A stretch of 64,000 bases of DNA from Rattus norvegicus (GCF_036323735.1 NC_086031.1:43076225-43140224); one strand, 5' to 3'. Shown: positions 1 to 9,553, counted from the first letter of the stretch. Notes: generated from the sequence alone by a model not told the origin. Made by a program: numbers and translations.

Positions 1-847
1 GTCATGAAGCATGAATCAGTCGTATCCTACATCTGGGCAAAACTTCCAATGAAGGGATTGGTACACCAGTGAAGCCATAAAATCTTAGATCTACAATTTG
101 TAGTGTCTACAGAATGTGTAAGGGTAAAGAATGGAGCAGATTTTGAGGGAAGAGCCAACTAGTGACTGGCCCATCTTGAGAACCATGCTGGCACTATTAA
201 TAATATTCTGCTATATTTGTAGACAGGAGCCTAGCATAACTGCCTTCAGAGAGGCTTCACCCAGAAACTGATGGAAACTGATGCAGAGACGGGCAAGCAA
301 ACCTTAAGTGGATATTGAGGAATCCTGTCGAAGAAGGGGAGGAAGGATTGAAGGAGCTAAAGGGGCCAAGGACACCATAGAAAAACCTACAGACTCAACT
401 AACTTGGGTCCATAGTGGCTCCCAGAGACTGAACCATAAGCCAGAGAGCATTCATGAGATGGACCAAGGTCCTCTGTACATCTGTAGCAGTTGTGCAACT
501 GGGTCTTTCTTCATGTGGGACTCCTAACAGTGGGGGCAGGAGCTGTATCTGACTGTTGCCTGCCTTTGGATCCCTTTCCCATAACTAGGCTGCCTTGTCT
601 GGCTTCAGTGGGAGGGGATGTGCCTAGCCCTAGAGATGAAGACGCCCCCTAGTCTCATAGTAACTTGATATCCCAAGGCTGGGTGATATCCATGGAAGAC
701 CTCCCCTCTTCTTAGGAGAAGAGGAAGAGGGGTGCATGTTGGGGAGGGGAGGTGAGAAGGAGGAACTGCAAGAGAGGTGGGAGCTGGAGCTGAGATCAGA
801 ATGTAATCAAATAACTTAATTAATAAAAAATTTAAAAATTACTAAAT
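1..847 (+). mobile_element. L1 (Lx-type) 3' UTR, 5'-truncated by window edge
   Basis: The sequence follows the rodent Lx L1 3' UTR in order: the block with acagaatgtgtaaggg, then tgactggcccatcttgag, gacaggagcctagcataact, gatgcagagacgggcaagc, tgtgggactcctaacagtgg, tttggatccctttcccataa, and the terminal G-rich stretch (about 720-800) ending in an A-rich tail with aataaaaaa near 825. Orientation is therefore plus, 3' end to the right. No coding sequence remains; short open frames here are incidental. Any ORF2 part would lie left of the window. Family assignment is by recognition, not alignment. Confidence 0.85.
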
Positions 848-857
848 CCTGCAAATA

Positions 858-1090
858 GATTTTCTTTTATACAATTCTGAGTAGGTTCCTCTCCTCTAAC
901 TCCTCTGAAATCCTCCCCATCCCCCCACACCCTAATCTACAACAGCTTTTCTCTCTCTCTCTTCCAAGAAAACAGGCATTTATAAAGTAATAATAGGATG
1001 AAACAGGTAAAATAAAAACAAATGAGAATAAAGCAAAACAGATAAAAAACCACAGGAAAAACCCCACAAGAAACACATACATATGTTAAT
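858..1090 (-). mobile_element. Older L1 3'-terminal fragment, opposite strand
   Basis: A T-rich start (ttttcttttatacaattctg), a pyrimidine-rich block with ctcctctgaaatcctcccc, then A-rich sequence around 1000-1075 resemble the minus-strand end of an old rodent L1 3' UTR. It lies immediately tail-to-tail with the plus-strand L1 that ends at about 847. The A-rich part is degenerate, so the inner border is approximate. An alternative is an unrelated low-complexity stretch. Confidence 0.5.
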
Positions 1091-1376
1091 CTTTTAAAGA
1101 CCCCAAGTTTTTGAATGTTAGTTTTTCTTTTACCTGTAGCAAACTCTTGTAATAACAAGGCATGCAAATTGTGAGGGTTCTGCAGTAATGAAAAATTTAT
1201 AGTATGCAAGCAAAATTCAATATGTAGTGGATACCGTTGGACACATAGAGAGAAAGTAGATAGGATTTTGCATTTAGTTAAAGTGGGCTATTGTGATTAT
1301 TATTTACTTTTCGTCTTTTTTCCACATCTCCTGGTATAAAGTTTAATTATAAATCTTCAAATGGAACACTAACAAG

Positions 1377-1377
<1 letters not shown>
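1091..1377. other. No recognised feature
   Basis: AT-rich single-copy-looking sequence. I see no open frame with coding character, no SINE boxes and no tandem repeat. Confidence 0.5.

Positions 1378-1427
<50 letters not shown>
1378..1427. repeat. (CA)n microsatellite
   Basis: An uninterrupted CA/AC dinucleotide run of about 50 bp, directly visible. It should be length-polymorphic between strains. Confidence 0.98.
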
Positions 1428-1432
<5 letters not shown>

Positions 1433-1664
1433 CTCCCAACCACAATCCAGGATTTTTGTCTAAATGAGTTCCACACAACATCCCTTCTTATCTAGAAAGG
1501 CTCTGCAGAAATTGTGCCCACTGAAGAGGCACCGACACGCCCTAATCTCAGTGTTGAGCGTGAGGCAGAGCAAGAGAGAGTGGGCACTCAAGATCGCTTG
1601 AGGGAACAGGATCTCCTTTTCCCCATGCAGTCATCATGGGGAAATTCTCCTCATTTTAGTGTCT
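1428..1664. other. No recognised feature
   Basis: Unique-looking sequence between the CA tract and a SINE. It contains a few CpGs (gacacgccctaatctc area) but no island and no credible exon. Confidence 0.4.
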
Positions 1665-1900
1665 TTTATTAAAAGTATTTTATTTTAAGTTCTATGTATT
1701 CGTGTGTCGTGTTTGTCTCTGTGTAGGTTTATGAATGTGAATGCAGGTGCCCGCAGTGACCAGAAGCATCAGAAGCCCTGAAGCTACAGTTACAGACAGA
1801 CTGAGCCATCCCCTATTAATTCTGGGAAGTGATCTTGGGTCTTCTGCAAGAGACCCAAGATGGCTCTTAAACCCTGAGCCGTCCCCTCTACAGACCCCTG
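1665..1900 (-). mobile_element. B3-type SINE, diverged
   Basis: The left side is the A/T-rich SINE tail on the minus strand (attttattttaagttctatg). The right side shows a decayed form of the tRNA-like head (ccctgagccgtcccctctac, compare the usual gagccatctccccagcccc). The middle has cttgggtcttctgcaagag, typical of B3/B2 heads read in reverse. Divergence is high, so it is an old copy. Confidence 0.65.
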
Positions 1901-2054
1901 CTACAATTAATTCTTAAATTTTCTTAGTGAACATATGTATTCATTCATTTATTCTTCTACTTAGCATTTGTTGAGGCAGATTAGTAGGCTTGAAGCCCTG
2001 TTAAGGTAGAGAATAGGTAAGAATTACCTGTACCTAAGAAATTTGTAACCTGAT

Positions 2055-2240
2055 GTAGTAGTTCATTTATTGAACAGTTACTGTGTACTGGCACTTTTGG
2101 GCCATGTAACAAATGTTTAACAACATGATTTAATTTAATCTTCACAGTAAGTTCATGACACAGGAACCCTCATCTCCACATAATAGATGGGTACTGTGAA
2201 TCTAAGAGATTTAAACCTTCGCCCCATCTGCTGATCTTGG
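2055..2240 (-). mobile_element. MIR SINE (ancient mammalian)
   Basis: The run tcatttattgaacagttact, gtgtactggcac, tttaatcttcacagtaag, then a segment like the MIR core (cctcatctccacataatag) is in the order expected for a MIR read from its 3' end. This family predates the mammalian radiation. Heavy divergence is normal for it. Confidence 0.65.
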
Positions 2241-2565
2241 GCTTGGCCATAAAGCTGCTTTCCAACCCGTGAGAGGAGAGTAGAAGGGATGTCCCTTCTG
2301 AACAGGAGCTTGAAGGCCGATTTGTCATTTGTACCTTTCTCTGCCATGACCAGAGTTCTAGGTAGAGACTGGGTTCTAAAGAGAAGATGCAGTAGTCATG
2401 GCAACAACCCATCTACAGTGGGCTGTAGAGACAATGGGTAAGTGACAGGTGAACTATTGCTGTTGTAAGATCTAACAATTCTGGGGTGATTTATTATGCA
2501 ACATGACTTTTTGATTGAAGTTTTAAGCCATGATGTCTGTCTATCTCTTTGTGTGTGATTGCAAT

Positions 2566-2569
<4 letters not shown>
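2241..2569. other. No recognised feature
   Basis: Unique-looking sequence. A weak open frame covers part of it but lacks splice context or codon bias I could defend. Confidence 0.4.
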
Positions 2570-2597
<28 letters not shown>

Positions 2598-2598
2598 C
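2570..2598. repeat. (GT)n microsatellite
   Basis: A pure GT run of about 29 bp. Confidence 0.95.
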
Positions 2599-2699
2599 AT
2601 GTGCACACTGGTGGAATTGCATTTAGAAATAAGGACTCTACCCTGGGTGTCATTTCTCAGTCATTGTCTCTCTTGTTTTCCAGTCCTAAAACTTGTCAA

Positions 2700-2870
2700 T
2701 GAGGCTAAGTAGGTTGTCTATCAAGATACAGTGATCCACCTCTGTCTCACTCCCACAGACGGAGTTACAAGCAAACCACTAAACCTGCCCGTTCACATCA
2801 GTTCTGTGATTTGAACTCAGATCATCTACTTTCATGATAAGTGCTTTACGGCTTGAGCTATCTCTCTATT
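2700..2870 (-). mobile_element. B4-family SINE, 5' half on minus strand
   Basis: Contains ggagttacaagcaaaccac, then ttctgtgatttgaactcag and gtgctttacggcttgagct, followed by atctctctattct. This is the reverse of the B4 head (tRNA-like part preceded by a B1-like part). Diverged copy; borders are approximate. Confidence 0.6.
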
Positions 2871-3598
2871 CTGAAAGTGAATTCTTACATTTCTGTAGAT
2901 GGATACGAGTGGATATTCTGTGGATGGATGCTGACTGCAGTAAGATCTGCTCTGCCCCAGGCTTTGGCTGGGCTTCGACTAGTCCACTTTGGCTGACACT
3001 CATCTCTAAGCTCTCCCCTTTTTCGCCTGATATCTATTGTCCTTCAACTGCATCTCCAACACTGCCTTTTTATATGACATCCCACTCAAGCTTTGCTGAA
3101 AGTCCTCCAGTCAGTCATAATCTGCCTCAAGATGACATACCCAGGCCAGGACTTTCCACTCCACACAAATTTTGACAGGGCAGAGAAAGCAGATCCGCAG
3201 CTACTATGCTATGCACACCAAATGTTTGCCAGGACTCTTGCAAGCAATCTTGCTGACACGGTGGTCCTCACTACACGTATGGACACAAAAGAATCACAGC
3301 TTCCTCATGAACTACTATCAAAGCAGGTCTCTTTTAACCTATGCTTCTCCAAGCAATTTGATGACTGTTAACTGTTTCTTAGATAAATAAGTAGTGGCAT
3401 TATTTTTTCTTGTTAGTGCTTTCTGCTTTAAAATATATTTTTTTGTGTGAAAATATTGCAGTATTAGAAATCTTTTGCTATTTTTCTGCATATTTTAAAT
3501 TTTAGGATGTCTTTTGTGTTTATCAATATAACTGGATCATTAAAAATTTGGTTTGACTAACGTAATTCATAACTATATACTAAGTATTCATTTTTGTG
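2871..3598. other. Unique sequence, no exon supported
   Basis: Open frames of up to 113 codons occur in two frames over the same bases (2834-3390). Their overlap and lack of splice-site context argue against coding. Nothing repetitive was recognised. The 3' part is AT-rich. Confidence 0.45.
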
Positions 3599-3642
3599 TT
3601 CACACACACACACACACAGACAAACACACACACACACAGACA
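3599..3642. repeat. Interrupted (CA)n microsatellite
   Basis: Two CA blocks separated by cagacaaa interruptions. Confidence 0.95.
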
Positions 3643-4126
3643 CCTTCCCTCATTAAGGAAGCTTTCCTTTGCAATGGTTGGAGACCATTATAACTGATCA
3701 AAATGCAGAACTGTGGATGCCAGCCCCTCCTGAAGCATCTTCAACACAACTCCTACACTTAAGGGTCAGGTTAGAGAAGATCGTTACAGCCAGAGAAGTG
3801 GGGAGTTTACTGTGGGACTGCGTGTACTGGAAATGTCAGCAGCTGCATGAATTTCACCAACACAACTGCCTAATCATGGATTGAACAAGGATGGCACTAA
3901 TAGACCTGCTAAAATGGACAGGAGAAAGCTTGCAGGGCCTTAGCCCTACACAAGGAACTAAAGCCAATAAGGAATGCTGAAAGTGGGAGAGATGGTCATC
4001 CCTAGGGAAGAGCACAACAATACCAAATGGTCATTCCTGAACACACACATAAAGTAATATTATATAGACAGAGAAGGTAATACTTAGTGCATTAGGAATT
4101 ATGCCTACATACTCTCTCTCACTCAA

Positions 4127-4128
<2 letters not shown>

Positions 4129-4167
<39 letters not shown>

Positions 4168-4169
4168 CA
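4129..4169. repeat. (CA)n tract, left arm of an inverted pair
   Basis: A 41-bp CA run with a single G interruption. It is complementary in register to the GT tract 32 bp downstream. Confidence 0.97.
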
Positions 4170-4200
4170 TTCTCTTTCTATATATTTATTCTTTCTCTGC

Positions 4201-4240
4201 GTGTGTATGTGTGTGTGTGTGTGTGTGTGCGTGTGTGTGT
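4201..4240. repeat. (GT)n tract, right arm of an inverted pair
   Basis: A 40-bp GT run with two interruptions. Together with the preceding CA tract it could fold into a long hairpin. Confidence 0.97.
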
Positions 4241-4424
4241 AACAACTATTTAAAACAAAAGGCCATGAATTTGAAGCATCAAAGGGAGAGTTTGGAAGCA
4301 GGAAAAGAAAGGGGGAAATAGTAATAATTTTATTACATTATAAAAATTATTTTAAAATTGTGATTTGATACTTTAAATTTGTGGAATCGCTGTCTGTCTG
4401 TCTGTCTCTCTGTGTGCATGAGTG

Positions 4425-4860
4425 TGTCTTAGGGTTTCTATTGATTTGAAGAGATACCATGACCTTAGCAATCCTTATAAAGGAAAACATTTAATTGGGA
4501 CTGGTTTATAGTTAATCCATCATCATCGTGATGGGAAACATGGGGGCATGAAGGCAGGCGCTGAGAGATCTACATCTTGTACTGCAGGCAGCAGGGGCCT
4601 ATGTGCCACACTAGGCATAGCTTGAGCATAGGAGGCCTCAAATCTCCCCCACATTGATACACTTCTTCCAACAAGACCACACCTCCTTCAACAAGACCAC
4701 ACCTCCTTCAACAAGACCACACCTCCTTCAACAAGACCACACCTCCTTCAACAAGACCACACCTCCTTCAACAAAGCCACATCTCCTAATAATGCCACAC
4801 CCGATGGGCCAAGAAACGAGAGTCTATGGGGCCAAACCTATTCAAACCACCAGAGGGCAC
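4425..4860 (-). mobile_element. Rodent interspersed repeat (family A), minus copy
   Basis: Starts with gtgtcttagggtttctattg and taccatgaccttagcaatcc, has aaaggaaaacatttaattgg, and ends with gagtctatggggccaaacct and attcaaaccaccag. The same family appears in plus orientation at 23955-24292. It is a very common non-coding rodent repeat. I am not certain of its Repbase name, so none is given. It hosts a private minisatellite expansion. Confidence 0.7.
4671..4790. repeat. 20-bp minisatellite inside family A repeat
   Basis: Five identical tandem copies of acaagaccacacctccttca (4671-4770), followed by one diverged copy (4771-4790). The host repeat normally has only one or two such units, so this is a local expansion. 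The open frame crossing it (Asn-Lys-Thr-Thr-Pro-Pro repeats) is a by-product of the tandem array. Confidence 0.95.
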
Positions 4861-4904
4861 AGGTTTGTGTGGAGTCTTGAGGTCAATCTCCTTATGTGCT
4901 ACTT

Positions 4905-4990
4905 GCCTTATTTTATTTTTTTCTCTCTTTCCTTTTTCTTTTCTTTCCTTTCCTTTTCTTTCCTTCCCTTTTCTTTTCTTTCTTCTCTTT
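4905..4990. repeat. Polypyrimidine (T/C) tract
   Basis: Almost pure T/C of TTTTC/TTCC type on the plus strand. Confidence 0.9.
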
Positions 4991-5190
4991 TTGAGACAGG
5001 TCTTCTCACTTGTCTGTCAGGTTGACTGGCTAGTGAGCCTCAGGTATTCCCCATGTCTCTCCCTCCTCAGGGCTCGGATTACAAGTAGTCTGTCATAACA
5101 CCTGGCTTTTTCACATGGGTTCCTGAAATGGAACTTAGGTCTTCACGGTTAGAAAGGAAATGCTTTACTGACTTAGCTCTCTTCCCAACT
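4991..5190 (-). mobile_element. B4-family SINE
   Basis: The B1-like part begins at gagacaggtcttctcact and contains gctcggattacaagtag. The tRNA-like part follows with tcctgaaatggaacttagg, then tgctttactgacttagctc. The order B1-part then tRNA-part on the reverse strand is the B4 arrangement. Confidence 0.65.
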
Positions 5191-5199
5191 CAATAATCA

Positions 5200-5335
5200 G
5201 ATTTCTACTTTGAAACAAGGTCTCATGTATCCCAGGTTGGCCTCAAACTGCCTATGGAACTAAGGGTGGCCCTGGACTTTTGATTCTCTTGCCTTGACTT
5301 ACCAAGGGCTGCGATGACAGGTATGACACAACCGG
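5200..5335 (-). mobile_element. B1 SINE (7SL-derived), old
   Basis: Contains gaaacaaggtctcatgtatc, ccaggttggcctcaaactgc and gggctgcgatgacaggtatg, all reverse-strand B1 landmarks. Diverged. Confidence 0.65.
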
Positions 5336-5474
5336 ACTCCTTTACGTCGTCTGTTCCATTCTTTTCCTCTCTTCTCCTGTTTCTTGTTGGGTTTTAAACT
5401 ACTTACTCTCTTCTTTATCTGCAAGTTACAGATTGCCCCATAATTACAAGAAATAAATTAAGTGGACTTATTTA

Positions 5475-5635
5475 CGCGGGTGTGTGTGGCATGTGGTTCG
5501 GCGCACGTACTGACGTCAGAGGAGAACCCGCATTAGTCGACGCTCTCCTTCTATCATATAGGTCCGGAGGACCAAACCCAAGTCTTCAGTGTTGGAATCA
5601 GCTGCCCTTACTCACGGTTCCTTCTGGTGTCCCTG
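5475..5635 (-). mobile_element. B4/B3-like SINE fragment carrying a perfect CRE
   Basis: Contains ggagaacccgcattagtcg, ctctccttctatcatatagg, tccggaggaccaaacccaag and gcagctgcc-like end sequence, an order typical of minus-strand B3/B4 tails. At 5511-5518 the octamer TGACGTCA is an exact palindromic CREB/ATF site. Confidence 0.5.
5511..5518. promoter_or_regulatory. Perfect palindromic CRE (TGACGTCA)
   Basis: The exact 8-bp CREB/ATF consensus is present. Known: this motif binds CREB/ATF when its CpG is unmethylated. Function here is unproven, and SINE CpGs are usually methylated. Confidence 0.35.
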
Positions 5636-5799
5636 CTCCTATTTTTTTTAAAAAGTGTTTACTCTTTAAAATGTTTAGCATTCTCTCTAACTTTTTTGTT
5701 TTAGAGATTATTCAATAATTATTTTTCTTTCTCTTTTTTAAAGTAAGCCTCCGCTGCTTTAATATCGTTATCTCGCTTCTGTTCTGTATTTCTTTTGTA

Positions 5800-6115
5800 T
5801 TTTTTCCTCACCCACAGGACAGGGCTTTCTATTTTTCTAATTAAAATTAATCTCATTAGTTTCAATCATCCTCTGGCTGGTGAGGGATTCTGAGGTCCTG
5901 GTCCAGGGCTCCAAGTGGCTCTCTTCCTGTTTTGTGCCATCTTCAATTTTAATTTGCATAAATCTAGCCAAGTCATTAATTAAAGAAATTAAATAATCAA
6001 AGCTGGGCTGCAGGCTTTGTGTTTTCCTTTTAGAAACTCCATGTCTTGAAGCAGAAGGTGGAAAGTCCAACAGAAAATCTACTTTCCCAAGTAGCATGAT
6101 CCTGTCTGAGTTTAA
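5800..6115. promoter_or_regulatory. Candidate conserved non-coding/enhancer segment
   Basis: Repeat-free and AT-rich. It shows TAATTA-type homeodomain sites (about 5838 and 5975-5983), an exact octamer ATTTGCAT (POU, 5952-5959) and a TCF/LEF-like ATCAAAG (5996-6002) within about 160 bp. The motifs are seen; enhancer function is inferred. Conservation data would decide it. Confidence 0.3.
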
Positions 6116-7160
6116 TTAGCCTCTCCCCACTCCTGACTAGTACAGGACCATTTCATCACTTCCTACTCCCAGTTCCCCTCACTTCAACTCCATTGTGGAA
6201 AGCTGATTGTTGATTAAATTAACTGAGGGAGAAGCTACCCCTCTGGTTGCCTCCTCAGCCTTCTGAGTGATGAAACTGTCGTCCCAGTGTGCAGTAATTC
6301 ATCAGGGTTTCACAGAATGTGACAGAGCCATGTAGCTGTGTAGCTGTACTGGGGTCAACAGATGCAGAGAAAACAGGAACCCAGAAGACACTTGCGTCTT
6401 CTAGTGTCTGTGTAGAACTCCGACCACTGGGAGGGAGGCTGTGAGCCTGGGTTCTGGCCTCAGTTTTGCTGCTGATGTTAAAAACCAGTGACTGCAAACT
6501 TGTCACATTTGAACACACATGGCTGCTATCTAGTTACCTTGGAGACATTTCCTCTGTTTCTTACCCACTCTCTTCTCAGCTCCTTGCAATTTGCTTTGAT
6601 GTTGCTTTTCCATCAAAGGTCTTTTCTCTGCTCTTAGTGAAGACCCCAGAACTTGGTTGCTATGTTGTAATTCTAGGAATGTCTTTCGTATTTGGCATCA
6701 TGGACTCTGCTCTCTTCCTAGAATTCTGTCCCCCATCCTCTTCATTTCTGTCACCGAACTGTCCTGCTCTCCCTGGTGCTCCCTTCTCTTTTTTTCTTTC
6801 ATCTGTTCCTCATATGAATCTTCTCTTTACTTCTCTACTCTCAGGCACCACCCCCAGTTCTTGCCCCTCCCTACGCATTAGTGCTCTCTGCAGTGAATTC
6901 TTCGTGTCATCTCATCTCCAGTGTCTCCATTCCGCTGAATGTTACCATTGTCTTTCCATTCACAGCAACTGAAGAACTGACAGTTAAAGCTAGAGCTGGC
7001 TCTGATCTTAAGCATGTCAGACATCTACATTACATGCTAGAGGGCTGAGGTCTGTGGTGTCTATGAATCAATGAGCACAGGTATATGTTTATTCATAACT
7101 AGAGAGGGTTGGGTGGACATATGGACTTCCTGCTTGCTGTGAAAGGCTCTTCAACACACA
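6116..7160. other. Unique sequence, no exon supported
   Basis: Two overlapping open frames (168 and 74 codons, 6466-6972) lie in pyrimidine-rich sequence. Their Ser/Leu/Phe/Pro-rich composition reflects base composition rather than a protein family. No repeat was recognised. Confidence 0.4.
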
Positions 7161-7164
7161 TCTC

Positions 7165-7275
7165 CTCAGCTGAATTTAATAATCTGCTGAGGAAGATTTT
7201 ACAGCCAAGGAAAGGTAAGCTTACAGGAGTTGGGATTGGATGACTTCATTATGAATGCTGGAACCAGAATTCAAG
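7165..7275 (-). mobile_element. Possible MIR remnant
   Basis: tttaataatctgctgagga, ttttacagccaaggaaag and gctggaaccagaattcaag run in the order of MIR read in reverse. Weak, with many mismatches. Confidence 0.35.
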
Positions 7276-7774
7276 TTTCATTATTTTTTTTCCCCAGAAC
7301 ACTACATTGGCTCATGGTTGCCACAGACCAAGTGATATATGAATTAATAATTTAAGGTTTAATTTTTCTTATTAGGTAATATGTAGAAAACATGCCCAGC
7401 ATGGTTCAGAGGAGGATGAATTAGAGTTTTATATAGAGATAAGGATAGTGAAGGGTCAGAGGAAGCTTAGGGAGAAAGACGGTATGTTAGATCTCAGAGG
7501 CGTTGAATTTGTGGCATCTGTAGACTACCACATATGAGCTTGGGAAAGGACAGAAACTGGGAATTTATATTTATATCTCATCAGTGTAAGGTAAAAGTTA
7601 GAACCTTGGGCATGGTGAAATATAGGGGTAGCCTAAAAGAAGGAGCAAGGAGCTAATGAGAACAGGAGACTGGGCGTGGAGAGGGAGTTCCAGAGGGACT
7701 AGGTAGATGTAGACAGAGCAGATGAGGCAAGATGGAGGTATTCCTAGGAGGAATTTGGTAGTAGGTTTTGCAAA
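7276..7774. other. No recognised feature
   Basis: Purine-rich unique-looking sequence. No coding or repeat signal I can defend. Confidence 0.4.
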
Positions 7775-7808
7775 ACAAACAAACAAACAAACAAACAAAC
7801 AAAAAACA
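7775..7808. repeat. (CAAA)n microsatellite
   Basis: About seven CAAA units followed by an A-rich tail. Confidence 0.95.
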
Positions 7809-8040
7809 AAAGCAAAAAACCTTATACTAGAGTCAATGAATTAGGAGGCCACTAATAAAGTTAAAGAGAAGAATGAAGTCAAAGGTGGAGGATGATTATA
7901 TGTTAGTTACAGAGGTTGGGAGATTAGCAGGGGTGAGGAGCAGAAAAATACCCTATTATCTACAGGTAGTGCTATGCGTGTTCTCCGTAGTGGAGCCTTC
8001 TATTTCCCTGGCATGGGTAACCACTCTCTCTGTATTCCAA

Positions 8041-8146
8041 CTTCTCTGTGTGCCTCTATACAGCCTGTCTTTTTCCTTTCTTCATCCCTTCCCTCCTTTT
8101 CTTCCCTCCTTCCTTCTTTTCTTCCTAACTTCCTTCCAACAATTTA
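8041..8146. repeat. Polypyrimidine tract (TTCC-type)
   Basis: Mostly T/C with TTCC and TTTC units, with scattered purines. Confidence 0.85.
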
Positions 8147-8148
8147 TT

Positions 8149-8150
<2 letters not shown>

Positions 8151-8188
<38 letters not shown>
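8151..8188. repeat. (GT)n microsatellite
   Basis: A GT run of about 33 bp with a TATG interruption at its end. Confidence 0.96.
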
Positions 8189-8270
8189 AAATTATGTATG
8201 TGCCTGTGCTTGTGTGTGGTGACAAGAATATCCCATATCAAGCATCTTCTTGTATTGTTCTCCATTTTTT

Positions 8271-8363
8271 GGGGGGGGTTCTTTTTTTCGGAGCTGGGGA
8301 CCGAACCCAGGGCCTTGTGCTTCCTAGGTAAGCGCTCTACCACTGAGCTAAATCCCCAGCCCC
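8271..8363 (-). mobile_element. ID element (BC1/tRNA-Ala derived SINE)
   Basis: The reverse-strand ID body is clear: cggagctggggaccgaaccc, agggccttgtgcttcctagg and agcgctctaccactgagcta with aatccccagcccc at the end. On the minus strand these contain the pol III A box and B box. Flanked by the 11-bp duplication ctccatttttt at 8260-8270 and 8364-8374. The G8 run at 8271-8278 lies between the left duplication and the poly(T), an oddity. Confidence 0.95.
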
Positions 8364-8375
8364 CTCCATTTTTTT

Positions 8376-8480
8376 AAGACAGTGTCTCTCACTAAACCTA
8401 GAGATCACAGATTTGCTAGATTGGCTGGCCTGGGAGTTGCAGAGATTTTAGCCGAAATTAGAGATATTTGCCATCTGAGC
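8376..8480 (-). mobile_element. B4/B1-like SINE fragment
   Basis: aagacagtgtctctcactaa, cctagagatcacagatttgc and gattggctggcctgggagt match the B1-like part of a reverse-strand B4. The ID element just upstream inserted at its T-rich edge. Confidence 0.5.
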
Positions 8481-8547
8481 TCAGCTCCAAATGCTTGTGT
8501 AATTAACATTCTGCAGACTATAGTGTCTCCCCCAGTCCTCCAGCCCA

Positions 8548-8762
8548 TTTTTAAAATTTTATTTTTATTTCTTACATGCCTTTTGCCTGCATGCATGTAT
8601 ATGCACCATATGTGCTTTGTCTTCAGAGAGGTCAGAGAGGGCGTTGCTGCCTCTAAAACGAGAGTTACGATTGTTGTGAGCTACCATTTGGGTGCTCTGA
8701 ACCAAACTTGGGTCCTCTGAAAGAGCAGCCTGTATACTGAACTGCTGAGCATCTCCCCAGCC
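8548..8762 (-). mobile_element. B3-type SINE
   Basis: Starts with the T-rich tail (taaaattttatttttatttc), contains gcctgcatgcatgtatatgc, then aacttgggtcctctgaaaga and ends gctgagcatctccccagccc, the reverse of the tRNA-like head. Full length for the family (about 215 bp). Confidence 0.8.
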
Positions 8763-8834
8763 CTCCAAGCTAATCTTACCTCTTCCACTCATCTACTGTG
8801 ATTTAGTCTGTGGTTGCAAATTAGGTACAGCCCT

Positions 8835-8970
8835 GTATGGCTGGGAGCTCTATGAGGTGGGAGGTCCTTCCTTTATTTTCCACACTAGCTTTGTGGGCTA
8901 TGGATGTTCATTTAGTGCCTTGCAAACAGTGGGTACCTCTGAAGCATTTGCTGAATTGAATTGTGTGGAG
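8835..8970 (+). mobile_element. L2 3'-end remnant
   Basis: gctgggagctctatgaggtg, then ttccacactagctttgtggg, gccttgcaaacagtgggtac and catttgctgaattgaattg match the order of the L2 3' end (gagctcc-type start, tagtaggtgctcaataaa region). An ancient LINE. Confidence 0.55.
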
Positions 8971-9446
8971 ACCAATGTAACGCAAGGCAGTGGGGATTCC
9001 CATAATACTTCTATCAAGCCTTGCTTTCTGGAGGAGGAGGGGAGTGAGTCTGTGCTGAGTGAAAGAAATTCAGATAGGATTCTGACTAGATTTTCTTCCA
9101 GTAATTGGAGTCTGTGTTCCAAAGTTGGATAGCTCAGTGAATAAATCTTTCAGAACTTACAAGTATTTTGTCTACATAAAGTCACAGAATTGGCACACGG
9201 TTCTGGGTAACTTGACGATTTCTTCAACTTGTTAAAGCTTTCTTTGACTTGTTAAAAATTTCAAACTGACTTATCTTGGAAATCTGCCTTTTTTAAGAAC
9301 TAAAATTTCAGGGGTTCTGAATAGTTCATTTTTTCCCTCAGGATCTTTGGGGTATGAACCAAAAAAGAAGAATGTTAATCAAAGAGAGGATGCTACTACA
9401 CAGAGTTCAAGGAGAAAAAAATAGGGCAGGGCACTTAGTTTCTGGT
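8971..9446. other. No recognised feature
   Basis: Unique-looking. Complementary open frames on both strands (8857-9132 and 8898-9122) are incidental. Confidence 0.4.
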
Positions 9447-9461
9447 CCTGACCTTACTTTT

Positions 9462-9553
9462 TTTTTTTTTTTTTTTTTTCGGAGCTGGGGACCGAGCCCA
9501 GGGCCTTGCGTTTGCTAGGCAAGCGCTCTACCACTGAGCCAAATCCCCAACCC
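9462..9553 (-). mobile_element. ID element with 15-bp target duplication
   Basis: Poly(T) then cggagctggggaccgagccc, agggccttgcgtttgctagg, aagcgctctaccactgagcc and aaatccccaacccc. Flanks are cctgaccttactttt (9447-9461) and cctgagcttactttt (9554-9568), a target-site duplication with one mismatch. This is L1-mediated retroposition of a BC1-like RNA. Confidence 0.96.

Larger units (their letters stand above)
3645..4345 (+). mobile_element. Old L1 (Lx8/9-like) 3' UTR with internal microsatellites
   Basis: Marks include ccctagggaagagcacaac, aataccaaatggtcattcct, acacacacataaagtaat and, after the CA/GT tracts, aaaggccatgaatttgaa followed by a purine-rich run. This order matches the 3' UTR of old rodent L1 subfamilies, whose copies carry dinucleotide tracts at this place. 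Plus orientation. No coding remnant was recognised. Confidence 0.6.

Noticed and set aside
4654..5025. Asn-Lys-Thr-Thr-Pro-Pro tandem repeat protein
   Set aside because: Product of the 20-bp minisatellite inside a dispersed repeat.
6466..6972. 168-codon frame with hydrophobic stretches as a membrane protein
   Set aside because: Pyrimidine-rich DNA automatically encodes Ser, Leu, Phe and Pro. A second overlapping frame is also open. No family features.
8271..8363. Genuine tRNA gene in the ID elements
   Set aside because: A and B boxes are present because ID derives from tRNA-Ala, but poly(T) tails and target duplications show retroposed SINE copies. The cloverleaf 3' half is not intact.
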